The notes under the pieces: generated by a model
Seen by the model: the letters and a program-made list of their open reading frames with translations, nothing else
Database searches by the model: none
What the model was told of the DNA's origin: nothing
DNA from: Aulostomus chinensis
Lineage: Eukaryota > Chordata > Actinopteri > Syngnathiformes > Aulostomidae
Assembly: GCA_037954235.1 (NCBI GenBank)
Contig: JBBMOA010000013.1
Coordinates: forward strand, 10,508,501-10,572,500
Direction: 5' to 3'
DNA length: 64,000 bases
Shown here: piece by piece, positions 1-11,400 of the stretch
How positions within the stretch are numbered: position 1 is the stretch's first letter
Layout of the letters: the number at the start of each line of letters is the position of its first letter
Program-made: the position numbers and the translations under genes

Positions 1-1090
1 TTCTTGCACCCCTGTAGCTCCCATAACTCTTTTTTTCTCAACTTCCCCTCAGTTTTCCCATCCTCCATTTATCAGGGTGATTTCCTGTGTGGAAGTTTTG
101 TGTGTCTTTTTACCGCTGTGTTACACTCACCTAGAGTGTCTTGTTGGCTCTTTCCTGTGCTCTTGCCTCTCTCCATTCACCAGTGCTGCATACGCCCTCT
201 AAAGCCCTCTGCTCTGTCCCATTTCTCCCATTGCCTCCGGTCCTTTTTGACACCTCTGGCATGTTAATGGGCCAATCAGAGACACTGTCCTTGAGAATCT
301 CACTTTGGCTCATTTTCATACGCCCCCCCCCCCCTTCTCTCTTTCACATAGATTTATAACCTCTACTGCTTACAGCTCCAGATGTTTTGCACTGCTTTTT
401 ACTCTCTGTAATTGCTAATTCAATCTGGTAGTAAAGCAGCAGATGCTCTCAAGACTTGAGCATACCTGTGTGGGTTTCTGTGTGTGCTTTCTTGTCTATG
501 CACAAAGCAACAGGATTTACTGTAACACCCTGACTCATAAATATAAGCCTTCACAATTACACCAAGCTCGTTTCCTCGTGTAGGGAAATAAGACAACAGC
601 ACTTTTAACTTGCAAAGGATCGTACGCAGGCATCAACTTCCATTATACACTGAATTACTGTCACCCTTAAATCACTGCTGCTGAGGTTTGCTGGTTTACT
701 TGCACTGACAGTTGACTTTGGAGAGCTAAACTGTGGTAGGAGCCTCTCTCATCAGCTTCCTTGCACTTTTCTTTATCATCTTCTGTGCTTTTTCTCACCA
801 GGGAAAGTGGCAACCCAGTCCAGTTTAGAGAGAAAAATAAACAGACTGGTTATCCGCAGGAATGTGAATGCTACTTTAGTCCCATTAGGAACATCTGTGT
901 GTGTGGTTTGAGATCATAGCGAGTTTTGTGTGCACAACTTTGAAAATGTGACAAGTGGACTCATTGTTTAAGCATATTCAATACCTACATGCGGTGCCAG
1001 ATATGCTCTGTGTGATTGTGCACATATCTATGTGGTGCACACATAATGACTTACATGAAAGCTTATACACAAAGAAACACGCTCACATGC

Positions 1091-1124
1091 CCACACACAC
1101 ACATACACACACACACACACACAC
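1091..1124. repeat. (CA)n microsatellite
   Basis: Run of CA dinucleotides with one interruption, seen directly. Confidence 0.9.
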
Positions 1125-1885
1125 CACAGTGGACCTGTCATGTGTCATGGAGACAGGGGTCAGATACTGTGTGATGTGTGTGGGGGTTATATCGCTTGGG
1201 AAAAGGACTAAAGATCTTACCGAGGCTGCAAGAGGGCCAACAATAACAGCCTGAAATACAACAGCAGCGAAAGAACACTCACCCTGACAGCAGGAAAACT
1301 GAGCCTCGGCGAGCGACTCTGCACATCAGAACCTCCTCTGTGGGCACAAAAATGAGCAGGATCATTAATTCATAACTAATGTGCAAAACAAAGAACATTG
1401 TTTTCTAATGACATTGTACATCTGCAAGAAAAAAGTTTTGTTTAGAAGATTAGAAGCACATGTTTGAATGGAAAGAATAATAGCAGGATCTTTTATATGC
1501 ACATTCCCAAGTCGAGATGATGTTCTGACCACATTTGTCATGGGAACTTCAGCCATGTAAAAACAAAGCCTCGACCTCCAGCCGACTGACACACACTCTT
1601 ACATGTGCACATTAACTAAACACACTCCCTGCTGTGCAATACTCATCAGTACCAGAAAAGTAAGAGTGCCCCCTAGTGTTGCTCACAGAGTACAACTCCA
1701 TCATGTTTATCAGTAAGTTTTGCATCTCTTGAAGCTCAGAAGATGTCTGTAGCAACAGAAATAATTATCGCATTAATAAAATGTGGTTGTCGAATAACAA
1801 AAATTAATAAAAAAAACTTTCAGTAAAAGTGAGTGTTTTGCATCTGTCTGTGTGAAAATTAAAATGAGAAGGGTTGGGGTGGTGT

Positions 1886-2075
1886 GGCTTAGGAGCCACA
1901 GTGGCTGTCTGGTAATCAAGATCGCTGGTTGGACTCATGTTGAAGGTTTCTTGAGGAAGACATGGAACCTCTAAATGCTGCTGGTCACCACCGTCTGTGG
2001 CAGCATCTATGTGGCATATATGAATAAGAATGAGGTGACATCATAAAGTGCTGTAAATATACTGTCCATTTGAGA
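1886..2075 (+). repeat. Degenerate tRNA-derived SINE (ROn-like head)
   Basis: The stretch reads like an old copy of the teleost SINE whose head gives a tRNA-like box A/box B and whose body contains a 'cttgaggaagacat' segment. It ends in 'aaagtgctgtaaatatactgtccattt', shortened here to its last part 'atactgtccattt'. A second copy of the same head lies in reverse at 41943-42100. The family name is from memory and the copy is diverged. Confidence 0.55.
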
Positions 2076-2116
2076 CTGTTAAAGATCAGATTTATATCAT
2101 GACTCCTTTATTTTAG

Positions 2117-2144
2117 ACACACGCACACACACACACACACACAC
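2117..2144. repeat. (CA)n microsatellite
   Basis: CA dinucleotide run with one CG interruption near its start. Confidence 0.9.
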
Positions 2145-2585
2145 TACCATTACCTCCTCACACAGCCTGGCCCTCAATGTCATTGTTAGTGTCATGTTTA
2201 ACTTGAGAGACGAGGATATACTTTTTGTATTCCTCACATTTGAGAAATGTAGCCGCGTAGACAAGATGACCACGGTGGAAAAAGAATATTGTAACATCTA
2301 TGCTTATATGCATTATTAATACTATTATTAAACTTCATTACGCTGTCTAAGGTCTGATTTCCTTATTAAGACATTCCCTTGACCTCCATTCACATGGATA
2401 GCCTCGACCAAGCCCTGGTCCTAATCCAAACCTCAATTCACACCTTAACTTTTACTTAAGTTAGAAACTCAGGCATCATCATCATGCTGCATTAGGGCCA
2501 GGCTTTGGTCATCATGAGGACTGGGCGGAGGTCCTGATAAAGTTAGTGTTTTTACCGGAAACAATAGCCAAGTGTGTACACACAT

Positions 2586-2586
<1 letters not shown>

Positions 2587-2656
<70 letters not shown>
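2587..2656. repeat. (CA)n microsatellite, about 35 units
   Basis: Uninterrupted CA run. It creates spurious THTH/CVCV reading frames on both strands. Confidence 0.95.
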
Positions 2657-2657
<1 letters not shown>

Positions 2658-2979
2658 CCTATACATCACCACAGCTTTCTGATCTTTAAGGACACAAGGG
2701 CTTTCCAATCAAATCTTTGATTGAAAACTCTGCTATCCTCAGCACTCACACACTCGCAAACACACACTCTTTGTTGACAGAGAGTGTCTTGAGCAACATC
2801 ATTTACCACTTAGGCCCCTCCCCGAGGACCGTGCCATGCTTAATGCGTGGCAGATAGGTTGATAGCTTCGGCTTCTGTCGTGAAGTGCTTGTCAATCAAC
2901 AGCTCGTGTCAACGTCACAGAGGCAAAGTGTTCTTGAAAGATCTTTTTACTGAGTGCCTTTCTGTCCATCCTCAACTAA

Positions 2980-2980
<1 letters not shown>

Positions 2981-3029
<49 letters not shown>
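2981..3029. repeat. Compound (TC)n(AC)n microsatellite
   Basis: A TC run passes directly into an AC run. Confidence 0.9.
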
Positions 3030-3857
3030 AAAACACATTCACACATGCACAAACACACAGCCATTTCCATCTCAGCAATCACTTCTCCTGGAGTTCTCCT
3101 CTTCGGACGTGTAACAGTAATTGAGGTTGCTCCCTTGGGTGCAGTGCATTCTGGGCTGTTAAGTGCTGTTTCTTGTTGTGTTTTTTTTTTTTCAAATAGG
3201 TTGTATTTTGACTATTGTGTTGTTTCCTCCAGCTTTCCTAAGCCATGGGCCATATCATTTGAGAATAGGGAGCCTGTTGGATCTAGGGCACCCGAGGGCT
3301 TATCTTGCCCATGGCAATATCAATCAATACAACAAAGAGTTTTCATGTGTTCTTGTACACACCCAGTCACATGAGAATCACAGGGATATTCAAAAAAAAA
3401 AATCAAAGGCCATTTCTTTCTTAATTTACAGATCATTTATTATGTCCTTCTGAGTCTACTCACAAAATCCCATGGTGTTTGTATTTAAGATGACACTCAA
3501 GTCAGTCAAGGGTGCTACACTGACCTCCCTGCTCACCACATCAGGCCTGGCTTTGGTACACCCTGTGACCTCACCGTGCGTTGTTGACGTTGTCCGTCCA
3601 GAAGAGGGAGTGATTGATCTGGATTGACACAAACAGCCAGTGCCCTCCCTGGCCTGTCACACAGCATCACTGGGTCACTGTAGCATGCCTGAATGCCAGA
3701 TGAGGAGGGACTGAGTGTACACAGGGTGGTGACCTGCTCGCTGTGATGTTAGCTGCAGTTTTGGAGAAGCACATTTGGACAAAAATTGTTGGTTTTGGTT
3801 TAACAACGGTGTGTGAGAAGAAGGAAATCTTAAAAATACATAGAAAATCAGCAGGAC

Positions 3858-4260
3858 ATACACCGATCAGCCAAAGGCATTAAAACTCCTGACAAGTTTC
3901 ATATTGAGTATAACACAACAGCCCTGCAACAAAAAAAAATCCCTTTCATGACATTATAATCATGAATTCTGATTGGAAGAGACTATTTTATTGTAATGGT
4001 TATTTTTAAGGATTAAGTTTGTGGTGCTGTTAAACTATACTGGGGTTTGATGATAGGTGTGTTGAATATTTTGTCCATCCAATTTATATGAATAAAGGTA
4101 AAATTATTCGGAACAGACCCCATTATAAGAATTCACCGCTACCACAAAATGAAAGCTACCAAAGTAACAATCAAAAATTATTAAAAATTTCTCTCCATCA
4201 GATTAAATTAACACTGAACATGATAATCTTAATAAAGGAGTATTTATTGCAGGGCTGTCG
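3858..4260. repeat. Dispersed-repeat fragment with an inverted-repeat pair
   Basis: The segment from 3858 ('acaccgatcagccaaaggc') resembles a widespread teleost repeat that begins ACCGATCAG. Inside and beyond it, 3918-3933 is the near-perfect inverted complement of 4243-4258, with one mismatch in 16. This gives a unit of about 340 bp with terminal inverted arms around CAGCCCTGCAA. No clear target-site duplication is visible. It may be a degraded MITE or chance pairing. Confidence 0.4.
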
Positions 4261-4395
4261 GATCAAATACAAATACGAAACTTCAGTGGTTTTAATTCTG
4301 TGATTGATTGGTGTATATCGCATCATCAAATGCTCAATGCCGATAGGAAAAATGAATAAGACTCAAAAGTAATTGCTTTTAACACTGATATACTG

Positions 4396-4765
4396 AGGCG
4401 GCACGGTGGTGCAGTGGTCAGCACTGTCGCCTCACAGCAAGAAGATCCCGGCTCTGGCACGGGATCTTTCTGTGTGGAGTCTGCATGTTCTCCCTGTTCC
4501 TGTGTGGGTTCTCTCTGGTACTCCAGCTTCCTCCCACAGTCCAAAGACATCAAGAGGGGACGAGGCTGATTGATACTCTAAATTGACTGTAGGTGTGACT
4601 GTGAGTGTGAATGATTGTCTGTCTCTATGTGTTGGCCTTGCAATGGACTGGCTTCCTGTCCAGGGGGGAACCCCGCCTCTCACCCTTAGATGCTGGGATA
4701 GACTCCACCCCCCCACCCCCCCCCCCCGGGACCCTCAATAGGAACAAGCGGAAGACAATGGCTGG
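4396..4765 (+). repeat. tRNA-headed SINE-like repeat (GGCGGCACGGTGG family)
   Basis: Starts 'gaggcggcacggtggtgcag', which contains a box A-like sequence. It continues through the standard body (tttctgtgtgg; tccaaagacatcaagag; taaattgactgtaggtgtga) and ends near a C-rich run and 'aagcggaagacaatgg'. Closely related copies lie at 15519-15828 (reverse), 16304-16424 (reverse fragment), 40217-40569 (forward) and 41840-41942 (reverse fragment), so it is a dispersed repeat in this genome. Confidence 0.85.
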
Positions 4766-5071
4766 ACCAATATACTAAGTTTTGGTTGTTCACACTACAA
4801 ATTTTATCTAGTACCGGAAAAAAGAAAGGCCTATATAATGCTGCTGGCCTTTTGTTGTTTTTGCATTTATTTATTTTTTGTTAGGTCATAGCCTCAAAGA
4901 TCAATTCTATGATAATAACCCAGTTGATTGCAGAGTTTCTCTTCTAAAAATCACAAAACTTGGTCAGATTTACTCAACTCTATGGGCCCCAGATGAGAAA
5001 TTTTCTCAATATTCCAGTTTAATCTCACTTTTCAGTTCAAGATTGGGTTCCTTTAATGATGGTAACTACCA

Positions 5072-5235
5072 CTAATAACAACAAACTTTATTTGTATTGC
5101 ACCTTTTATACAAATAACATATCACAGCTCAAAGTGATTCTGGTAATAATTGTGCTCCAAGCGCTCAAATACAAACTTAAAATGTACCATCAGTGTCAAT
5201 TCGTACACCACAACACAACACAACACAACACAAAA
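5072..5235. repeat. Dispersed-repeat fragment plus (ACAAC)n
   Basis: The motif 'aactttatttgtattgcacc' followed by 'cagctcaaagtgattctgg' matches a common teleost dispersed-repeat end, recognised from memory. A short pentanucleotide array of ACAAC units follows at about 5207-5233. Confidence 0.5.
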
Positions 5236-5452
5236 TTACATGGTGTTGCCTTACGCAATTTACGCACTCTACATTGACGATACAGGGAAATATCCCGTAA
5301 CCTTTCCAGTCCGCTTACTGGTGCGTTTGCGCCTCCTGTCTTGAGAGAGAGGTGAAGAGGAGTTTACTTTTGGTAATTCAAGGTTTGGCTTTGGTTTTCG
5401 TTTCGAGTAAAGCCATTTACCGAAGCAGAAAGATTATTTTCACAGCGCCAAG

Positions 5453-8400
5453 ATGCTGAACATGTGGAAGGTTCGGGAGTTGGTTGACAAAGCGTGAGTA
5501 TCTACTCGCTATGTGTCGTGTTATTCGTGTGTGGAGTTTACCTGTTTGGAATAAGACACGTATCAAAAACTTTGACGTCACGTCACTCAAACAAGTTAGC
5601 TAGCATGTAGGCTACTCGCGATTTCTGTTTCTTCTTACTACGAGCACTCCTTTGTGTTCTTTCGGATGGTTTGAAATGTAATTTGTGTTGTTCTAACAGA
5701 GTTAAGCGCGTTGTTTGTTCCTTTCCGCCGACAGGTCAAGCTAACTCAGTTAGCAACAAGCTAATTGCCTAGCCTGTTGGCTAGATTGCTAGCCGACTAG
5801 GCTATCCAGCTAAGCTAGTTTGACAGCTTCAAGGCTGAATAATTTGTAGGGAGTGTTAATGGTCGTTAACTATACGTAAAAACGTGTAAGGCGCGGTCTT
5901 CATTTGATGACCATTCCTCGAAATTTCGTGATTAAGTGAAGTTTACTTATCTCCGTCAAGAATGTTGTGCCGCATGTAGCTAAGTTGCTCCCTACTGTAG
6001 CTACAGTACAGTTAAGTGTAGTACAGGTTGGTTAAACTTTACAGCACGGCGCTTCAGTCGTAGCTAAACGCAATGTCTGACCGTAACCAAAGGTTTTCTG
6101 CCGAGTGGAACACGTCATGCAAAATAAACCTAGATCTCAGAGTCCCTGCTGAAATATTACATTGTATAGAAGATTGTCCTCCTTGTCAAATGTCCACTAG
6201 CTAGGTTCATTGACTTATTTCAGGTACAACACACATCTGTCCCTATTTACTTATCCAAATTTTAGTTTTTTTTTTTAAATTTAATTTATGATAAGTATGG
6301 GTGAAAATTAGAACATGAGTAAAGGAAATTGCTAAAAAGTATGTGCGGAATGTTGTCTTCCAGTTCTTGGTACATGTACACACATAAATATGCATTGTTT
6401 CATGGCAGTTTCAGGTCAACTGGAAATTATGTGAAAGTATTTACCAGTCATTATATCTTTGAACTCTGGGGATGGTGCATTTTTTTGTTCTATTTTGGAC
6501 TCCTGCTGACTGAATGTCAGTACACTGTCCTGTATTGTGGTGGTGGTGTGCACTGTTGCACAATATTTATTCCCCTCAAATGTTCTTGGGCTAATTTTGA
6601 AGACCTGAGACAATAGCCTGTTCTTACGTTGATCCAAGAATGCATTCCTGCTAAATGTCTTTGTCTCCTTGGAGTATTGCCTCGGGGTGAGAATGTTGTT
6701 TTGAACATGAAAGGGATAGGGAGCCATGGTCAGACACTTTTTTTACAATTAGATTTTTATTTCTATTCCTCACCTTTTTCATGATTTTTTTTTACCATGT
6801 ATTCTATGAAATATATACTTATGAATAATAAACTAATATACAATTTAAATTGTTCTAGCCAGTATTAAGCCTCGGTCTGCACCAAAAATACTCTAACGTT
6901 CAGGTAATTGTGAAGTATATTTACACAACTTTAATTTACTTAAACTTTTCATGAATTTTCTTGTTCTTCCATGACCATATAAACCTGGGAAAGTGGGATC
7001 TTCAAATATTTAAAAAAGTGTGTTCACATGATTATTTTTTTTCTTTAACATCTTGGGTGATAAATGAGTGTGTGATTTTCTGTGATTTAAGCAGCTGTTT
7101 AGCCATGATGGCAAGTCATGTAGGCTGATGTTTGTCCTGTTTTTGAACATGAGTGAAATAGGCCTAGGTGATATCAATTCTTTCATACTTGGATACTTAC
7201 ATTTATTGGATTTTATGCTCTGTGACTCTGTTTGTGTTGAATAAAACAGCTGAAAATCAGTAAAAGCTGAGGTACAGGTGAAGGTGTTGAGCATGTATGA
7301 CATTGTTTAGCCTTCAATACCATGTGTGCAAGCCCTTTAACCATGGATTCTTTTTAAAGGCTCTAGTGACACTTGTTACCACGGCAGAAACACAGCAGTG
7401 AGCTCATTCATTTCACTAGTTAACTGCTTATGTGGTTGGAGGACATAAACTCAAGACAACAGTACTGTCATATAATATTCAATTCTTGAACTAAGAGACC
7501 TACAGTATTGAGCTGAGATGAACATGCATTTATTTTGCAGCTAAATTCCTTATTGTAATAAATTGTTTTAGTCTTATAGTTTTATATTTTTATAGACGGA
7601 GGAACATTTATTGGGGCTTATACCCTCAGTTTATCAAAGTACCCAGTATATCCTTATACTCTGACACATAACATGATTTGAAGAATAAGATAGGATTGGA
7701 TTAATGTGTACATGCAAAAGGAATTTTTGACTTACACAGCAGTCAAACGGAACTCTGCATGATATATTGTGTCACGTTGAGGTTTCGCAACTTCCGTTTG
7801 ATCTGTCTGATATCTAGGACAGTGGCCTCTATGTGTGAAGATAAATGTTGCATCACTATATAATTTCCTGTTTTGTTTTTTTGTTTTTCATGCTAATTTG
7901 AAGCATTGTGCAATAGCTCCAAAACATAGCTACAGAGATAAAATATCTACAAGAACTGCTAAAAAAAACACAAAAAAAAGGACATGAATCTGAATACAGC
8001 CTGATTTATGATGGTATGGAAACTGTTACAAACGCATGTGTTTGACTGAGCTTTGTTCACTTTGAAAATTGTTCCCATCAGAAGATGTCTGTCTGTAGGA
8101 TCTTGACAAAGAAAGTTAGTGCAATCTGTTTTTGTTTTAATCATATGGGGATGGGGTGGGGGGGCGGGGACACCTGTTGTGGTAGTGCTCAAATAATTTT
8201 GTTGGCATCAACTACATTTTGTTTTACAAAGAAGAACACTTTGTTCCCAAAGTTGTAACCATAGCCTGCAGCTTGAAGTAGTAATATAGCATGTCTTCAG
8301 AACCACAGAGAGGGTGTATCTCTGTTTAGCCTACTGTCAAATCAATGCTGCTCTTTCAGGCCCGGTGCATATTACTGCTGATGTGGCAGTGGTAAATGGT

Positions 8401-11400
8401 TGGAGGTGCAGGGTTCCAATGTTTTCACTCTCTGATTTGGCATTAGTTCTAATAGGAGTTCATTAAATTATCTGCATTAAGATGCCTGCTTGGTTATACA
8501 GAGAGGTGACAACATAAAGTGTCTTTAGTGAAGTGTTGGTCTGCCACAAACTGGACCTTGGCTAGGACTTTCAAGCACACATTCCCTCATCTGGTGTCGG
8601 CTGTCTAACACATCAGTCTAAAATCTCTCAAATGTATTCAAATGGGTTTAGATGTATCGACAGCATATGAGTCACATCATATTCATTAAACCTTTCAATT
8701 ACCGCTCTCTCTAAGAGGGCAAGTGGACATGACAGCCACTGGATCCCCTCAGAAGGAGCCAAGACTCCAGCCTGCATTCTTCTCTTGGTGTATGCTACAC
8801 CTTCAACCCCCCACAAGAGTCTTGTGAAGAAAGAAGCATCAGATCGTATGATTACTTTCAAATGAGGCTGCTCTGTGGTTTTCACATCATTGAAATCTTA
8901 AGTGTGCGCAAGTGTTCGCAATGATATATATATGATATATTGACTGTCAATCATTTGAGAAAAAGTTGGATATCACACTGATGTGCAAGCATCACTCCAA
9001 TGTCCAACTTCAACCACAGTTTGCCACTCAATTCACTAACAACTTTCTCATATATTTAAATGTAGATAGCTTTTAGTCACAGTTCCGATTGAGACACCTG
9101 CTCTTTGAATATCTTAGTGACTGAAGCTTCTGCCGTCTCTGCCCCAACAATGAACCCTTACATTTTTTCCTCCCCTCACCTTGCTCCAAAATTGGCAGCA
9201 AGTGAACCTGCTCTACATTTTTTTATATCATGCCCAGAGCATGATTAGATGGGTTCATTATACAATTTCCTTTTGGCATCTGCAGTACTTTATGCATGAA
9301 TTTTTTAAAATTTATCTGTAAATTACACTTTTGTAATCTTAATACACACTAAAATGCTTAGCTGCGAACAGCAACAAAAAAAATACAAATGTCATTGACC
9401 ACTTTAAGTGCCTCTGAATTGTGTTATATTCACTGACTGAAAACAACTAGGCATTTTTGATACACTCAAACAGTAAATACACTCAAAGATTGGCAGGATA
9501 ACCAAGTGTTCTTTGCTGAATAGTTAATCAATAACTACGTAACTGGAATAATCCTGACCAAACCGTTTTGATCATGAGAGGTTTTAAATCTCCTCCAAAA
9601 GATATTCATGCACCCTGCATGAAAAACAATGGCATTAAAACACACCCACATCCTTTGTTTCTACTTCCAGTGTTTTTCTCCTCAGATCTTATTTTTTGTA
9701 ATTATTTATTGAAACATGAAACTTGATAACACCAAACATTCGCTTGTTACACATGTAGCAGGATTTTTTTTTTTTTTTTTTACTGTCTGACAGGTAAACT
9801 ATAACTGTAAACTATGACTAAAATATATTTTGTTGAAAAACAAAATGTGAATTTCCATGACAAATATTTTATTCTTAGAAGTGATTTGAGACACTTTGTC
9901 TGAGACAGTATGCGTCTTTGGTAAATGAAAAAAATTTAAGATAAAACTTTTTAAACTTTTTTTGTAAAATAATTTTAAGTGTCACAGGCATAGCAAACAT
10001 TTTCCTCAGGTTTTGACATTTCTGGTTTTAGTGAGTGTGTTTGCAATGGCTCTGCTTTAAAAGCACTGTGAATAAAAATAATTCATAAATGTATGCTTCA
10101 TGAAGCCAATAAAAGTCCATGCAGATTATACAGAAATAGCAGTCCTTTATGACAGGACTAAATGAGTACTACAAATTAAACAATATGCTGGACACTTAAA
10201 AGGGGACATCTTGTATTCTGAGTTCTGATGAGGGTCTCTCTTTCTCTGTACACATATAAATTTCCTTTGTATTTAATCCTCCAACGGTCAAACCTCGACT
10301 CTCTTTGGTGGGGCAGAACTTCTCATCTGAGCACATGCTGAGAACGTGGGTGTGGGACTGATACGCAATGATAAGCATGTGTCTTTATCATCATGCTCAC
10401 ATTATTTTGAAGCGGAAGCTACTGGTTGTACACGCACAACTATTTTAGAATGACCAAAAATTAATATAGTTGAGTAGCTGGCTGGACGTGAAGTGAGTAG
10501 TCTGTTTTGCCAACCAGTGCTTATGGAAATCTCTAAAATTAAGAGAGCTATAATTTGTACTTTCCTTATTCTTTTAATTTAATTAAAATGTCAAGCAGCA
10601 GTATTTCTCACACAGTTGGCACAGACCTGAACTCCTCTCTTTGCCATTTAGGCCTCATGAGTTGGACGCAGATTTGCATTTGCTTGTGTAGGCCCTTGTA
10701 TTTCGGTTTTTCAGTACTGGCTAGATCCAGAAGAGCACTCATACAAGCATGGTCCCTATTGTTCCCCTGTCCTTTTTTAGAGGCAGAATGGACAGGTGTG
10801 TGGCTGTGACTGTAATGAGAGCACCTTTCATGTATTAGTAACCATTTTGGTGGTTTCAGTGGGTGCTATATTTACTGAATTAAAATGTCAAATGTGTCTC
10901 AAAAGGTAGTACTTCACATGGACATTATTTCATGAGGACATGCTTTGTCAAGTAATTTTCTTTTTGTAATTTTTATCCTACTATATAGAACCAACGTGGT
11001 GATGAACTACTCAGAGGTGGAGTCTAAAGTCAGAGAAGCTACCAATGATGACCCCTGGGGACCTTCAGGACAGCTAATGAGTGAAATTTCAAGGTGAGGA
11101 CAAATAGTGTCTTACAGGGGGCAGGAAGATCATATTTTCCCAAAATGATCAGCCATATTGCCCTGGCCTACTTTATTTTTCCTTTTTTTTTCCATCTCTT
11201 CAAACTGTCACTTTGGTGATATGGAATGTTTGCACTTCTTGACACACTGCGGAACCTGTTGTTCCTCATTTACATGCCAGAGTTCAAAAGATTACGTCAT
11301 CAAAAGCAATAATGAGTTTATTGAAGGACAAACCATTAGAATTGTTCTTCCATTGTAGATCAAATCATTAACAAGAAAATGTGTTCCCCACTCTCCATCT

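Larger units (their letters stand above)
1..5452. other. Intergenic region upstream of CLINT1
   Basis: No open frame here resembles a known protein, and the longer ones are driven by CA/CT microsatellites. The stretch holds several dinucleotide repeats, a degenerate tRNA-derived SINE near 1.9-2.07 kb, an inverted-repeat pair at 3918/4258 and a SINE-like element at 4396-4765. The last 150 bases before the CLINT1 start are presumably promoter and 5' UTR. No TATA box was recognised. No exon of another gene was recognised. Confidence 0.6.

Noticed and set aside
2847..3374. 175-codon frame upstream of CLINT1
   Set aside because: It crosses a (TC)n(AC)n microsatellite and encodes a low-complexity peptide with no family resemblance.
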